From Kriegella aquimaris (GTDB lineage: Bacteria; Bacteroidota; Bacteroidia; Flavobacteriales; Flavobacteriaceae), in NCBI RefSeq assembly GCF_900103215.1, contig NZ_FNGV01000002.1:1-64000 (forward strand): 64,000 nucleotides of DNA, written 5' to 3'. Positions 16,113 through 25,596 of this stretch are shown piece after piece. Every line of letters begins with the position of its first letter. Position 1 is the stretch's first letter. Both the position numbers and the translations under genes were made by a program. Below the pieces are notes generated by a model, which had not been told where the DNA came from, made no database searches, and was given only the letters and a program-made list of their open reading frames with translations.

Positions 16113-18004
16113 GGCCTGTTATCTTTATTAGATTTGAGGTTCTCCAAAAATTTAATTTGAGTGTCAATAATCTCTAGCTCCAAATCTTCTCTAAAAATTT
16201 CATCATACATTTCAGAAAGTTTTCTTTGTACAATTGGTTCGTCAATTATTTTAATTATTTTTTTATGATATAATTTCCTATCAATATCTCTGTCAATATC
16301 ATTCAGCCATTTAATAGTATCCTGAATTTTTTCTTTGACAAAATCACCTATCAGGCCATCTTCCACAAAAAAAGAATCAGCTAATAAATCTGTAATATTA
16401 GCACCAAACGATTTACTGGGTCTGTCTAAATCATCTTGGTGAAAAACCTTAATTGAATCATCATCTAATCGTTTCAAATAACTAATCTTATCATTAGGTA
16501 AATCTGACAAGGTTAATGCATCATGAGTAGTAAAAATAATTTGTACTGATGGATTTTGTTCTAAATTAGAGAATAAAGCTGGAAGAGTTTCATTAAGAGT
16601 CCAAATGAATTTTTTCTTCCAAACAGCATGATAACCATGTTCTGGTTCATCTAAGAGTAATATATACGAATTCTTTTCTCGAAAGTGATGCTTATCTTTT
16701 AAGGTGAAGGTATAGATAGCGCCATACAAATTTAGTATTGCCTGTTCACCTGTAGACATTTTGCGTGAAGGACTGACATTAAAAACGCGAAACTCGAATT
16801 GTATATACTGAAAAGTTTCATACACATTTTGATATAATAAAAAGAGTTCTTTTAATATCTCTTGAGTCTTTTCATCATTTACTTTTAGTATAAGTTCTGA
16901 GCTCTTTTTGGAATTTTGAAAAATTTGATTGTTTTTCTTAATAAAATCATACAACTTAAAAACTCGATTATATCTAACAATTGTTTGAATCGCATGATTT
17001 TTAATTTTATTAAAGTCAAACCCACCTGCAATCTGAGATATTTTATCAGCTCTGACGTTATCAATTAATTCTTCAATACTATCGAATTTAACTCCTAGTT
17101 TCTCATCCAAAATTTCAAATAGTGGTCCATCAATGTTATCCAGTCGTTTCTTTAGAAATAACTCCAACTTTTTCTCAAAACTTTCTTGTTTAAGTATATC
17201 CTCGAAACCAATTGAAAATCCATTGCCATTTGTCTGTGCGAATGTATCGTCGGTGACCAAAAGGGAAAGAACAAAAACCTCAAAGTTTTTCAGAAACTCT
17301 TCATTTTTATGAATCATTTCTTCGGATTCATAGCCATATGAATTCCATAGCATTTTAAGTTGTTCCGATATTGATTTACCAATTGTAGCTTCCTTATAAA
17401 AAGGAGAATCTAAAAATTGTGATTTAGATAAATTGTTTATTGACACCGAGATGTCTTGATAAATCGGAAGTTCCGGATATTTTTTACTTAGGTATTCACC
17501 TTTATTAAATAAAAAAAATACTTGTCGGATTATAGTGTCATAATAATAGTCAGTGAGACTATCCTTTATTTGGTTAGATTCAGAGATTATGCTGTTGAAG
17601 TCTTTTAGCGTATAATCAAGAATATTAGAGTAATAAAGCGGGAATGGGCAATCTTCATAATTTATATCTTTAAAATCAAAATCAGCACCAATTTGGTTAT
17701 CTGTTGCATTCTGGATAAAAATTTTATTCTCCTTGCCATAAACAGCCAATGTATTAGATTTGGGTTCTTGATTTAGAATCCGCATTAAAGAGGTCTTACC
17801 CACACCATTATTACCAACTATTGCACTAATATTGGATACGCCTTTTTTATAAAACCCCCTTATATGCCGAGTATTTTCGTTATTTGTAATTTTTACGAGT
17901 CCCTCAACCTTCTCAAATTTGAAAGTGAATTCACCGCCAAAATTTAGATATATTGGTTCTTTGAAAAGAAAATGATTATCTATGTATACCGCTAATAACT
18001 CCAT
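16109..18004 (-). CDS. ptuA: Septu PtuA-like ABC/SMC-type ATPase
   Basis: 631 residues with a split SMC-like ATPase. Walker A is GNNGVGKT (64-71). A long helical insertion spans ~90-430. The signature is KMSTGEQAIL, Walker B ILLLDEPEHGYH, and the switch histidine lies in IFTTHDALT. PtuA-like ATPases assemble with the HNH partner and are thought to restrain it until infection changes the nucleotide pool or DNA state. The gene precedes and overlaps ptuB. The long insertion and weak similarity outside the motifs leave open another ATPase-HNH defence family (for example a Gabija- or AVAST-unrelated OLD-like pair), but the HNH partner favours Septu. Confidence 0.76.
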   Translation of the reverse strand: MELLAVYIDNHFLFKEPIYLNFGGEFTFKFEKVEGLVKITNNENTRHIRGFYKKGVSNISAIVGNNGVGKTSLMRILNQEPKSNTLAVYGKENKIFIQNATDNQIGADFDFKDINYEDCPFPLYYSNILDYTLKDFNSIISESNQIKDSLTDYYYDTIIRQVFFLFNKGEYLSKKYPELPIYQDISVSINNLSKSQFLDSPFYKEATIGKSISEQLKMLWNSYGYESEEMIHKNEEFLKNFEVFVLSLLVTDDTFAQTNGNGFSIGFEDILKQESFEKKLELFLKKRLDNIDGPLFEILDEKLGVKFDSIEELIDNVRADKISQIAGGFDFNKIKNHAIQTIVRYNRVFKLYDFIKKNNQIFQNSKKSSELILKVNDEKTQEILKELFLLYQNVYETFQYIQFEFRVFNVSPSRKMSTGEQAILNLYGAIYTFTLKDKHHFREKNSYILLLDEPEHGYHAVWKKKFIWTLNETLPALFSNLEQNPSVQIIFTTHDALTLSDLPNDKISYLKRLDDDSIKVFHQDDLDRPSKSFGANITDLLADSFFVEDGLIGDFVKEKIQDTIKWLNDIDRDIDRKLYHKKIIKIIDEPIVQRKLSEMYDEIFREDLELEIIDTQIKFLENLKSNKDNRP

Positions 18005-18064
18005 TTCTACTTCCTGTATTTTGTTTCCCCCCCCTCACAAGTAGTCGATTGCTTATTCTTTTTT

Positions 18065-18382
18065 TCATCTTATTAGTTCCGGTGTTATTTCATTCCTCCA
18101 TTTAATTAAATTCTTACCATTTAAGCTTTCAACTTTAAAATAAATTGAATCAGATTCTTGGAACAAATCACCTTTACACCTATATATGGCTCTAAAGTCC
18201 ATAGATTCGTGGTCAATAAATATTATTATTTCATCACTAAGTTTAGCGTTCTCAACTTTGATACGATAAGGGGAATTAGCATCTCTAGTACTCGGCCTTA
18301 TAGTCCTGTTTCTAATTATTACACTCATACTATTTATCTCTCTTTTTACCAACCTAAAATTACTCATTCTGTAAACCAACAT
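18065..18382 (-). CDS. Small protein of unknown family (up to 105 aa)
   Basis: Not recognised. The body is predicted mostly beta (strands around YRIKVENAKL, DEIIIFIDHE and SIYFKVESL), with no signal or membrane segment. Several in-frame ATG codons exist: residue 1 (18382), residue 6 (18367) and residue 19 (18328). The last gives an 87-residue protein beginning MSVIIRNRTI, and I cannot decide between them. It lies 60 bp before ptuA and just after the exported coiled-coil gene, on the same strand, so it is probably part of the defence transcript. It could be an accessory or immunity-type factor. Confidence 0.45.
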   Translation of the reverse strand: MLVYRMSNFRLVKREINSMSVIIRNRTIRPSTRDANSPYRIKVENAKLSDEIIIFIDHESMDFRAIYRCKGDLFQESDSIYFKVESLNGKNLIKWRNEITPELIR

Positions 18383-18414
18383 TTACAACAAGAAAGCTCA
18401 TTTTCAAATCATGT

Positions 18415-19266
18415 TCATTCGCAATTACAAACATATTCCATAATATTATCGTGAAAGCGTTCACCATAGGTTTCACGCTCTCCATAACCGCCATTCTTAA
18501 AATTTGACCATTTACTAGAGGGAATATCACAAAAAATATAGGAACGGGATGAATAGCTGTTTTTCACTTTTATTTTAGCAACCACATATATTTTATAGTC
18601 ATAGTCATAAGCGGCCACTTCTGTCAGCCAATCGGAATCCAAAGTATAATTTCCTACGCTACCTTTTCGATATCCATGGTCTAGTATGAAATCTTGAAAG
18701 GCATCGCAACTAATTGAGCTGCCCTCAGAGTCAATACTGCCGCCGGCACAATTTTGAAGAGATTTGACGGCAGCATTCAACTCATCTACCGCTTCATTTA
18801 ATTTTGATAATGCATCGTTTGCGTAACTTTTGGCATTATTCAAATAATCTGCTAGATAATCAGGGTCTTCTTCGTATGACGCGCTAGAGAGTTCGCTCTC
18901 AGCATTCGATAAAGCTCTTTTTGCCTCATAAAAATAGTCTTCTGCATCTGCGGCAAAGTCTTCTACATCATCACAGTCTATATTACTGGCTTCGCTTTCT
19001 GCGTCATCAGCTTCATCTTCGGCGTAGCCTGCCTTAGTTCTTGCACTTGACATCTCACTTTCAGCACTACTGGCCTCATATTGAATATCTGAAATAGTCG
19101 ACTGTTCGAAAGCTTGATCGATATAATAAATGCCTTGTTGGGTTTTCTTAAATGCAGATTGGTATTCTTCAAAAGCATCCTCTATTTCACCCATAACCTT
19201 ATCTGCTTGAGCCTCTATAGCTAAGGGGTATAGAATTGTCAATAAAAATAAAAAATGCGATTTCAT
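18415..19266 (-). CDS. Exported coiled-coil protein with KTSC-like C-terminus
   Basis: 283 residues from ATG 19266. That start gives a good signal peptide (MKSHFLFLLTILYPLAIEAQA); a longer reading would overlap the upstream gene. The mature part is an acidic, Ala/Ser/Glu-rich helix region (~25-190) with repeated AESEASNAE-like segments, then a Ser/Gly linker. The C-terminal domain (~215-283, YIFCDIPSSKW ... YGERFHDNI) resembles the KTSC fold found at the ends of some phage- or toxin-related proteins. A secreted protein inside an array of cytoplasmic defence genes is odd. It may act at the cell surface, e.g. on phage adsorption, or be unrelated cargo. The KTSC assignment is tentative. Confidence 0.55.
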   Translation of the reverse strand: MKSHFLFLLTILYPLAIEAQADKVMGEIEDAFEEYQSAFKKTQQGIYYIDQAFEQSTISDIQYEASSAESEMSSARTKAGYAEDEADDAESEASNIDCDDVEDFAADAEDYFYEAKRALSNAESELSSASYEEDPDYLADYLNNAKSYANDALSKLNEAVDELNAAVKSLQNCAGGSIDSEGSSISCDAFQDFILDHGYRKGSVGNYTLDSDWLTEVAAYDYDYKIYVVAKIKVKNSYSSRSYIFCDIPSSKWSNFKNGGYGERETYGERFHDNIMEYVCNCE

Positions 19267-19336
19267 AAAGCTTAATTGAGTAGTTTCATGTCCCATCCCC
19301 GTTGAATCACCAAATGAATCCTGGCAAAGGTTTTGG

Positions 19337-20482
19337 TCAATCATTTTTTTTAAGATTGTTTACTATGAATTTCGCGCGTTCAAATAATTCATCATAGGTA
19401 AGTATCTGAATATTCCGACTATCATTTCGGTATAGTTCAAGTGTTTTTTTCTTTATTCTTGATTCCTGATAGTTTTCAGAACTTTCTAACTCCATCCAAT
19501 TTCCTAATATTATAATAGTCTTAGAGTCGTATGCTTTTTCAGCAATTAAATTTCCGTCGCCGTCTTCCTGCGGTTTGTCAAACTTTATCAGTCCTGCCGC
19601 TTTTTGTTCTAAAATTTGAGAACAGGCATTTTGTAAATCTCTAGACAGCGACCATGCTCCTGAACGATTCTTGTCTTTGCCAAAGAGAGGCGTTGTAGGT
19701 TTTTTAAGCTCAACGAAGGTTACAAATTTAGAATCGGACAGTAAAAAATCTGTTATGACAGAATTTCCGCTTGATAAGTCTTGATCTGAAACATTTGCCT
19801 CCTTCTGTAATATTCTTTGAAATTTGTAGTCCATTCCAAGCCCTAAAATCCATTCGTTACGCTCAAAAAACGCCTGCCAAGTTGATTCTTCTTTTGCATT
19901 AGGCATTTGGATAAGTTCCCTATATTCTTTCCAATATTCTGAATTTGCTAACAACTTCTTAAAATAATCTACTCCTCTTTTCCTAAAAGCGACGTTAACA
20001 ATATCGCGAGATGTTATGATTCCTTCTTTTATAACGGATTCAACTACCTCTTGACCACCATCTTTGGCAAGAAGTGTTTTTATAAGCTTGATGTTTTCAG
20101 GTGTAAGTTCGGAATCGGCAATTTTAATGCGTTTTTCAGAAATCGCGGATAAATCAGTTTGAGTCAAAAAGCTCAAAAAAGCTTTAAGTTGAGCTAAGTT
20201 AAACTTACTAAAACCAATTTTTTGCTTCTCATCTTTACCAATAAGTTTTATAATCTCAATTCCCTCAATATCATTTTTTTCTTTTATATAAACAGCCTTG
20301 AGCATAGTTCTGGTCGACAGTTTAATCTCAAACCCTTCCTCATCTTCATGTACTACTTGAAAAAACCTTCCTTTCTCAAACTCATGACTATACAAGTGAT
20401 TTGGTTTTGAATTGTTGATAATGTCGTCCTCGGTAGGGACAAGCCCAGTTCTTCTATTTCCTAACATATTATTTATGTTCAA
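19337..20482 (-). CDS. sduA: Shedu-type nuclease SduA (DUF4263)
   Basis: 381 residues. The C-terminal half is the DUF4263/Shedu nuclease: WQAFFERNEWILG leads into it, D245 in ITDFLL and E258-x-K260 in FVELKKP form the PD-(D/E)xK site, and SRDLQNACSQILEQK is the helix that follows the core in this family. The N-terminal ~190 residues contain a beta-rich part and a helical part, the region that varies between Shedu proteins and is thought to sense infection. SduA acts alone as an anti-phage nuclease. Here its ATG overlaps the end of the upstream restriction-modification gene by 14 bp, so both are made from one message. Confidence 0.88.
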   Translation of the reverse strand: MNINNMLGNRRTGLVPTEDDIINNSKPNHLYSHEFEKGRFFQVVHEDEEGFEIKLSTRTMLKAVYIKEKNDIEGIEIIKLIGKDEKQKIGFSKFNLAQLKAFLSFLTQTDLSAISEKRIKIADSELTPENIKLIKTLLAKDGGQEVVESVIKEGIITSRDIVNVAFRKRGVDYFKKLLANSEYWKEYRELIQMPNAKEESTWQAFFERNEWILGLGMDYKFQRILQKEANVSDQDLSSGNSVITDFLLSDSKFVTFVELKKPTTPLFGKDKNRSGAWSLSRDLQNACSQILEQKAAGLIKFDKPQEDGDGNLIAEKAYDSKTIIILGNWMELESSENYQESRIKKKTLELYRNDSRNIQILTYDELFERAKFIVNNLKKND

Positions 20483-23400
20483 CTATTCTTATTTCCTCTT
20501 CAGTTAACCCATACAACTCATACACCATTGCATCTAATTGTTGCTCGATAGCATCAATTTGTGTTTGTAAATCTTGGGCTTTTTTCTTGTTTTGTTCAAA
20601 TAGATCCAACCACTCAAACTCGTCAGTTTTTGTAAGGGTGGTTACTGGAGCTTGTCCTGCTTTCTCTCGTAATTTATTAGTGGCCTTAATCGCTTTATTG
20701 AGTTCTTTAATGAAATCTCCAAAATCATGATCATGCCAGTTTTCAATCTTACGCGAAATTTTAGCGAGACTAAATTTAGAAGTCAAATAACTTACAAACT
20801 TCTGTATCAAATCTCTTTTTTTAGAGACAGTATCAACTATTGTTTTGACTAGTTGAACAAATGGCATTTGATTTTCTTTCGAGACTTTTTTTATCGGAAA
20901 CTCTTTTGCATCCTTAATCAATATTTTCTGAAAGCGATCTTTGTACTCTTCCAAAAACTGTTTTTTGTGATAGAAAGACATCAATTTGCTATTGACTAAG
21001 CTTAGAATGAACTCTGGTTCATAGTCGTCCTTAGCCAACAAATTGAATGCGTTTTGAGTATTATAAAGCTCTTCCTCAGTCAAGGCTGCCCAGATTCTTT
21101 TATCGCTCCAATCGATAATTTGCTTGACAAGAATCCTTTTGTCTGTGAAAAATCTTTTTTCTCTTGAAGCACCTAACCAATCCCCATAGCTTATCCATTC
21201 CCTACCACCCCATTCCACATTATACCTTACAATATCATTTCCAGCCAAAAGTTTTTTGAAACTCTCATCCTTTTTAAAGTCAGAATGAAAAACCCGCCCC
21301 TTGATTTGGTCTTGAGTATGACCTTTGTACTTATCATAAGGTGTCAATCCTAAGCAGAAATCAACACAATCACTCAGCTTTTCGGTGTCGCTTCGACATT
21401 TTTCGAGCAAACCAATAGTCTTGCTATCCACATTAATCCTAAAAATATTTTCAGAATCTTTGTTCCATTCTTGTGAATCTGTAAAGAAGTGTATGTCGGC
21501 ATTGTAATCTGCAATTTCAGTAATCCTATCAAAACCTTTATATATTATGACTTCTGTTTCAGACTTGTATCTGCCATTTCCAAAAGTTAATATAATAGTG
21601 TCCACCTTTACTTCTCCCGCCCCACCACCAAAAGACTCATTTGGAAGCCTTACTATATTTTCTATAGTAGTCTTATCTAACAAAAGTTCTCGTAGCTTTT
21701 TATAAGAATCCTGAGTTAGTAAAGAAGATGGAATTATGAATGACAAATAACCTTTTTCTCGAAGTAATGAAGTCGATTTCTCGATGAATGTTGAGTATAA
21801 ATTTATACGGTTATTTGATGTTTTATACTTACTGAATAGATGTTTTATAAGACTGTTATCTAAGGCTTTAAGATCAACGTAAGGTGGATTCCCAATTACT
21901 ACATCGAAACCACCATTTGCAAACGCTTTAGGAAAAGCAGTCTCCCAGTGAAAGGCTTTCTCTCCAGCAATAGCTTTACTATCTATCAAGCTATTACCGC
22001 ACTTGATGTTGCTACTCAAATCATTCAATTTTCGACGGGGTTGTGCGGTACGTAACCAAAGTGAAAGTTTGGCAATCTCGACGGACTCTTCATTGAGGTC
22101 TACGCCGTAAATATTGTTTTCCAATATGGTGTTTTCAATATCGGGAAATTGGAGACCGCCACCTAACACTTTTGCTTTAAGCTCATCGATATATTGATGT
22201 TCTTTGATGAGAAAATCCAAGGCTTGATTGAGAAATGCCCCAGAACCACAAGCGGGATCACAGATAGTTAATTGTAATAACCAATCGCGGTATTCATCTA
22301 GAATATCTACCAATTTTTGAACGGTGGCTTTCTGTCGGTGTTTTCGGCCCCTGAAATATTCTTCTTCCTTAAAACCAAGAGCTGCCTTCTTCTCTTCGCA
22401 CAGTTTGCCTATGGTATTCTCAACAATGTACTTGGTGATGTATTTGGGGGTATAGAAGACACCGTCCTTTTTACGCTTGCTTTTTTGTTTGTCGAACTGG
22501 GCACCTTCGATTTCTGCGTTGACGCTTTCTATCTCGTTAAGGGAATTTTCGAAAATATGTCCCAAAATGTTGACATCTACTTGGCTTTCGAAGTCATACT
22601 TGGCCAGTTTTAGAGTATGGCGGTATAGCAGATTATCATCGATTTCTAAACCGTCAAGAATAGAATCCGGTTGAAAAAGGCCACCATTATAGGCATAAAT
22701 TTCTGCCCTGCTAGACGTTCCTTTTCTTCCGGTATCCAAATAGTTAAAATATTGCTTGAACAAATTGTACAAAGGGCGTTCATCCCCAAAGTCCATATCT
22801 GCCTTCCATTTTTCAAGTATTTGAAGGGTAGAGTTGGGCGTGAGAAGGCCTCTATCTTCCGCAAAAAAGACAAACAGAAAGCGATCTATCAGTTTTTGTG
22901 ACCTCTTAAACAGGGCCAGTTTTACGTTTTTTTCCAGACCTTGCAATTCCTGTTGATAGGCAAGATTGGTAGATATTTCCTTTAATTCCTGCTGTCTTTC
23001 TATTCGAATTTTTTTGGCGTTCCGTTTTACCAGGTCGCGAAAAAGTTCCCGTTTGAAAAGCGAATAATCGTTATAAAACTCCTTAGTAATCTGCTCTTCC
23101 TTGACCAATGAGTCCTGCTTGATTTTAAACGGTACGCCAGTAAGCAGATTATCTTTATACAAGCACAAATATAAAAGAGCAAATCTGTCCGGTGTTAGTT
23201 GGAATAGGTCAAAAGACTCGTGAGCAGTGGCATCATCGATATAAAACCGCAACTTTTCGAAATTGGAGGTAATCACATATCGGCAACCCTTATGATTTAC
23301 TTTATAATCGAACGCTTGGCGTCGTATACTCTCCAAATCTTTGGTATTAGTACCTTTTAGCTCTACGACGGCAAGCGTTGTAGCATCGTTTAGTATGGCA

Positions 23401-23666
23401 CCATCTGCTTTCCGATTGTTCTTTTCGTTTTTGTACTCTGTGGTTAGATTGTATTTAGGACTAGGATTTATGGTATAATCAAATACATTCACAAACAGTT
23501 CGGTAAGAAAAGTAGCTTGAAATTGCTCTTCCTTGCTACTGCGTATATTTTCCTGTATCTCTGCGTTGAGAAAATATTTTGAATATTTCCGATAGGCTTT
23601 TTCTACAGCTCTATGGTCTTGTTGAGATAGGTATTTTTTTAGTACCGAAGTTTGGAATAATGGCAT
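20469..23666 (-). CDS. Type IIG restriction-modification enzyme (Eco57I-like)
   Basis: 1065 residues holding cutting, methylation and recognition in one chain. A PD-(D/E)xK nuclease domain lies at the N-terminus (D88 in KADGAIL, E102-x-K104 in AVVELKG). The adenine-N6 methyltransferase follows: motif X FYTPKYITKYIVE ~405-417, motif I DPACGSG 470-476 and motif IV NPPY 593-596. Residues ~750-1030 are a target-recognition region with TaqI-like and coiled-coil helices (QKKAQDLQTQIDAIEQQ near the end). Such enzymes methylate one strand of an asymmetric site and cut at a distance. All catalytic motifs are intact, so it should be active. The end overlaps sduA by 14 bp; the gap to the upstream AbiE-like gene is 87 bp. 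Confidence 0.88.
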   Translation of the reverse strand: MPLFQTSVLKKYLSQQDHRAVEKAYRKYSKYFLNAEIQENIRSSKEEQFQATFLTELFVNVFDYTINPSPKYNLTTEYKNEKNNRKADGAILNDATTLAVVELKGTNTKDLESIRRQAFDYKVNHKGCRYVITSNFEKLRFYIDDATAHESFDLFQLTPDRFALLYLCLYKDNLLTGVPFKIKQDSLVKEEQITKEFYNDYSLFKRELFRDLVKRNAKKIRIERQQELKEISTNLAYQQELQGLEKNVKLALFKRSQKLIDRFLFVFFAEDRGLLTPNSTLQILEKWKADMDFGDERPLYNLFKQYFNYLDTGRKGTSSRAEIYAYNGGLFQPDSILDGLEIDDNLLYRHTLKLAKYDFESQVDVNILGHIFENSLNEIESVNAEIEGAQFDKQKSKRKKDGVFYTPKYITKYIVENTIGKLCEEKKAALGFKEEEYFRGRKHRQKATVQKLVDILDEYRDWLLQLTICDPACGSGAFLNQALDFLIKEHQYIDELKAKVLGGGLQFPDIENTILENNIYGVDLNEESVEIAKLSLWLRTAQPRRKLNDLSSNIKCGNSLIDSKAIAGEKAFHWETAFPKAFANGGFDVVIGNPPYVDLKALDNSLIKHLFSKYKTSNNRINLYSTFIEKSTSLLREKGYLSFIIPSSLLTQDSYKKLRELLLDKTTIENIVRLPNESFGGGAGEVKVDTIILTFGNGRYKSETEVIIYKGFDRITEIADYNADIHFFTDSQEWNKDSENIFRINVDSKTIGLLEKCRSDTEKLSDCVDFCLGLTPYDKYKGHTQDQIKGRVFHSDFKKDESFKKLLAGNDIVRYNVEWGGREWISYGDWLGASREKRFFTDKRILVKQIIDWSDKRIWAALTEEELYNTQNAFNLLAKDDYEPEFILSLVNSKLMSFYHKKQFLEEYKDRFQKILIKDAKEFPIKKVSKENQMPFVQLVKTIVDTVSKKRDLIQKFVSYLTSKFSLAKISRKIENWHDHDFGDFIKELNKAIKATNKLREKAGQAPVTTLTKTDEFEWLDLFEQNKKKAQDLQTQIDAIEQQLDAMVYELYGLTEEEIRIVEHK

Positions 23667-23753
23667 TTATTTTTGGTCAGGTTTAGTTCCTAAAAGTAGA
23701 TTATTTTTATTGTTGAAGGAAAAATCAATCAAAACACTTGGTAAATGGTATTT

Positions 23754-24614
23754 TCAAATACGTTGTTCAGGGGTATCTTCGATAATCCCTTGTTTGATTT
23801 CTTTTAAAATATACTGAACTTCTTGTAAAGATTTTTTCATATTCATGGCAAGAATGACCTCCGTGGTATTTGCTTTGGTTTTTTCCAGAATCGCAGCTTC
23901 TAAGGTATTAATTATGGTTTGATACAATTTTTCGTTCAATGCTAAAATCGGTTTCATTTTTCTACCTATGATCCTGGCCGCTGCAGTGGTCATTTCAAAA
24001 TCATCATTAAAAAGATCTAAATGGCTTTCATAGGCTTCAGTCTCATAGAATTCCCACCCGGAGTTGAGAAGTAATGAGATGTCCTCTAAATCTTTAGTTC
24101 TATCTTGTTTATCACTCCAGGATACCAATTTTAGAATTATCAATCCCACTACGGGTGAAGTGGGTAATGAAAAACCAGCTTCCTTGATAAGTACCTCTTC
24201 AGCTTGTTCACCTACCTCTTTAAAACCAAGAACAGATAATGACATGTCACGTGTATCAAAATTCACGGTGTGATCTTGCTCAATTTCTCCATAAGGCAGT
24301 AGGTCGAGTATGGTATTCGTCTTATCATACAGCAATCGATAGCTTTCATTTGTTTTTCTGAATCCTTTACGACAAATTTCATCAAACAACATAGCGTATT
24401 TTTGAAAATCGGGCACCATGACTGCAAAATCAATGTCTGCCGTATTACGTGCGGGTTTAATGCCGACCTTGTAAAGTTGTACATCCCTGGCATTCGCACC
24501 TATCAGGTAGTATTTGATATGGTGAGTTGTAAAGACTTCTTCCAAAATCTTATAGACCTCACCGTGGTGGGCAAATGAATAGTCTTTATAAGTTAGGTTT
24601 GATATACTCATCAA
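23754..24614 (-). CDS. AbiEii-like nucleotidyltransferase (type IV toxin-like)
   Basis: 286 residues of the polymerase-beta nucleotidyltransferase superfamily. IGANARDVQ stands at the position of the GS motif, and NTADIDFAV carries the acidic metal-binding pair. AILDLLPYGE follows as the third acidic strand. AbiEii/MenT-type toxins use this fold to add nucleotides to tRNA and block translation. Alternatively, the family includes plain nucleotidyltransferases of unknown target. Its ATG lies inside the upstream gene (29-bp overlap), and the upstream product is an AbiEi-like repressor, so the two form an antitoxin-toxin operon read from 25578. Confidence 0.74.
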   Translation of the reverse strand: MMSISNLTYKDYSFAHHGEVYKILEEVFTTHHIKYYLIGANARDVQLYKVGIKPARNTADIDFAVMVPDFQKYAMLFDEICRKGFRKTNESYRLLYDKTNTILDLLPYGEIEQDHTVNFDTRDMSLSVLGFKEVGEQAEEVLIKEAGFSLPTSPVVGLIILKLVSWSDKQDRTKDLEDISLLLNSGWEFYETEAYESHLDLFNDDFEMTTAAARIIGRKMKPILALNEKLYQTIINTLEAAILEKTKANTTEVILAMNMKKSLQEVQYILKEIKQGIIEDTPEQRI

Positions 24615-25578
24615 AGATTATTTGGGCGGTTTCCATGTTTCTTTCGTTTCCACTATATATGAGTTCGGCGTATACTAATAAGGAATTTACAGCAGTTTCG
24701 CCATAATTGAAATGTAGTTTGATACTTTCTGGTTTCCAAAATGACTTGTATGCACTAATATTTCCACTATCATCTGGAACCATTTTAAAACGGCGCATTA
24801 AATCAGCTTTTTCTCTGGTTGTAAATAGAGAGTATTGTTCAGGGTTTAAATAACTAGTAATTATTTTTGCGCCATATTCCCCCCCCCAGCAACTCTCTAG
24901 GCGAGGACCGATATCCTTAATCTTAAAATGCTCAGTAGTACTAAATCTGTAATTGCCTATTTTATGAGCTGGCAAGATTTTTTCATTTACCAAGGCAACC
25001 CATTTTTCAAGTAGTTCCTCTCTTCGAATTAGTTGATATTTTTTAGTATTATTCCATTTAACGGCAAAACCTTCTTTTAATAATCCCTTTATGGTTTTGC
25101 CAACACTGCCTAATGAGACGCAGCTTATTTCTGCTAGTTGACGGTATGTAGCATTTATCAATTCCGGATTTTGAAGCAATTGAAAAAGAATTTGCCCCCC
25201 TGTTGGAGTAAAAATTTCTGAGTATTGGTTGTGCACCGGTCTTGAATTGTTCTTTTCTATATAGAGCTTGAGGTTGTTAAGATTCAAGAATGTATTTCCG
25301 AAGCTATCGATATAGTTAATACCCTTGCTTTTTAGCGCTTCTTTTGCTTTCGGTGTTATATATTTGGAAGCTACCAATACAGGTAGATTTTCACTTCTTT
25401 TCTTAATGAACTGATACACATTTTGAGGTCTTACTTCATTTTTGAATTCAACGAATACATGCTCATCGTTTATGGCATAAATTTTTTCATCTGTTTCTTT
25501 ATCATGAGACATATAGTATACCTCTGTTTTAAAATCAAGGGTCTCAAACCATTCAATTAAATAGAGCGTACTCAGCAT
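24586..25578 (-). CDS. AbiEi-like antitoxin/transcriptional regulator
   Basis: 330 residues. The middle (~125-190: GGQILFQLLQNPELINATYRQLAEI, VSLGSVGKTIKGL) is a winged helix-turn-helix. The N-terminal 125 residues (PVLVASKYITPKAKEALK, GINYIDSFGN) resemble the nuclease-like fold seen in this regulator group. The C-terminal domain is of AbiEi type. AbiEi-type antitoxins repress their own promoter and neutralise AbiEii. A 19-bp perfect palindrome lies 18 bp upstream of the start codon. It is the first gene of the long minus-strand defence array, so its repression may influence the downstream genes. Assignment rests on the pair with the nucleotidyltransferase. Confidence 0.7.
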   Translation of the reverse strand: MLSTLYLIEWFETLDFKTEVYYMSHDKETDEKIYAINDEHVFVEFKNEVRPQNVYQFIKKRSENLPVLVASKYITPKAKEALKSKGINYIDSFGNTFLNLNNLKLYIEKNNSRPVHNQYSEIFTPTGGQILFQLLQNPELINATYRQLAEISCVSLGSVGKTIKGLLKEGFAVKWNNTKKYQLIRREELLEKWVALVNEKILPAHKIGNYRFSTTEHFKIKDIGPRLESCWGGEYGAKIITSYLNPEQYSLFTTREKADLMRRFKMVPDDSGNISAYKSFWKPESIKLHFNYGETAVNSLLVYAELIYSGNERNMETAQIIFDEYIKPNL

Positions 25579-25596
25579 TTGTTCATTTTTTTACAA

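Noticed and set aside
15195-18382. Retron-Septu (Ec78-like) arrangement
   Set aside because: ATPase and HNH are present, but no reverse transcriptase with YxDD motif lies nearby; the 18065-18382 product is far too small.
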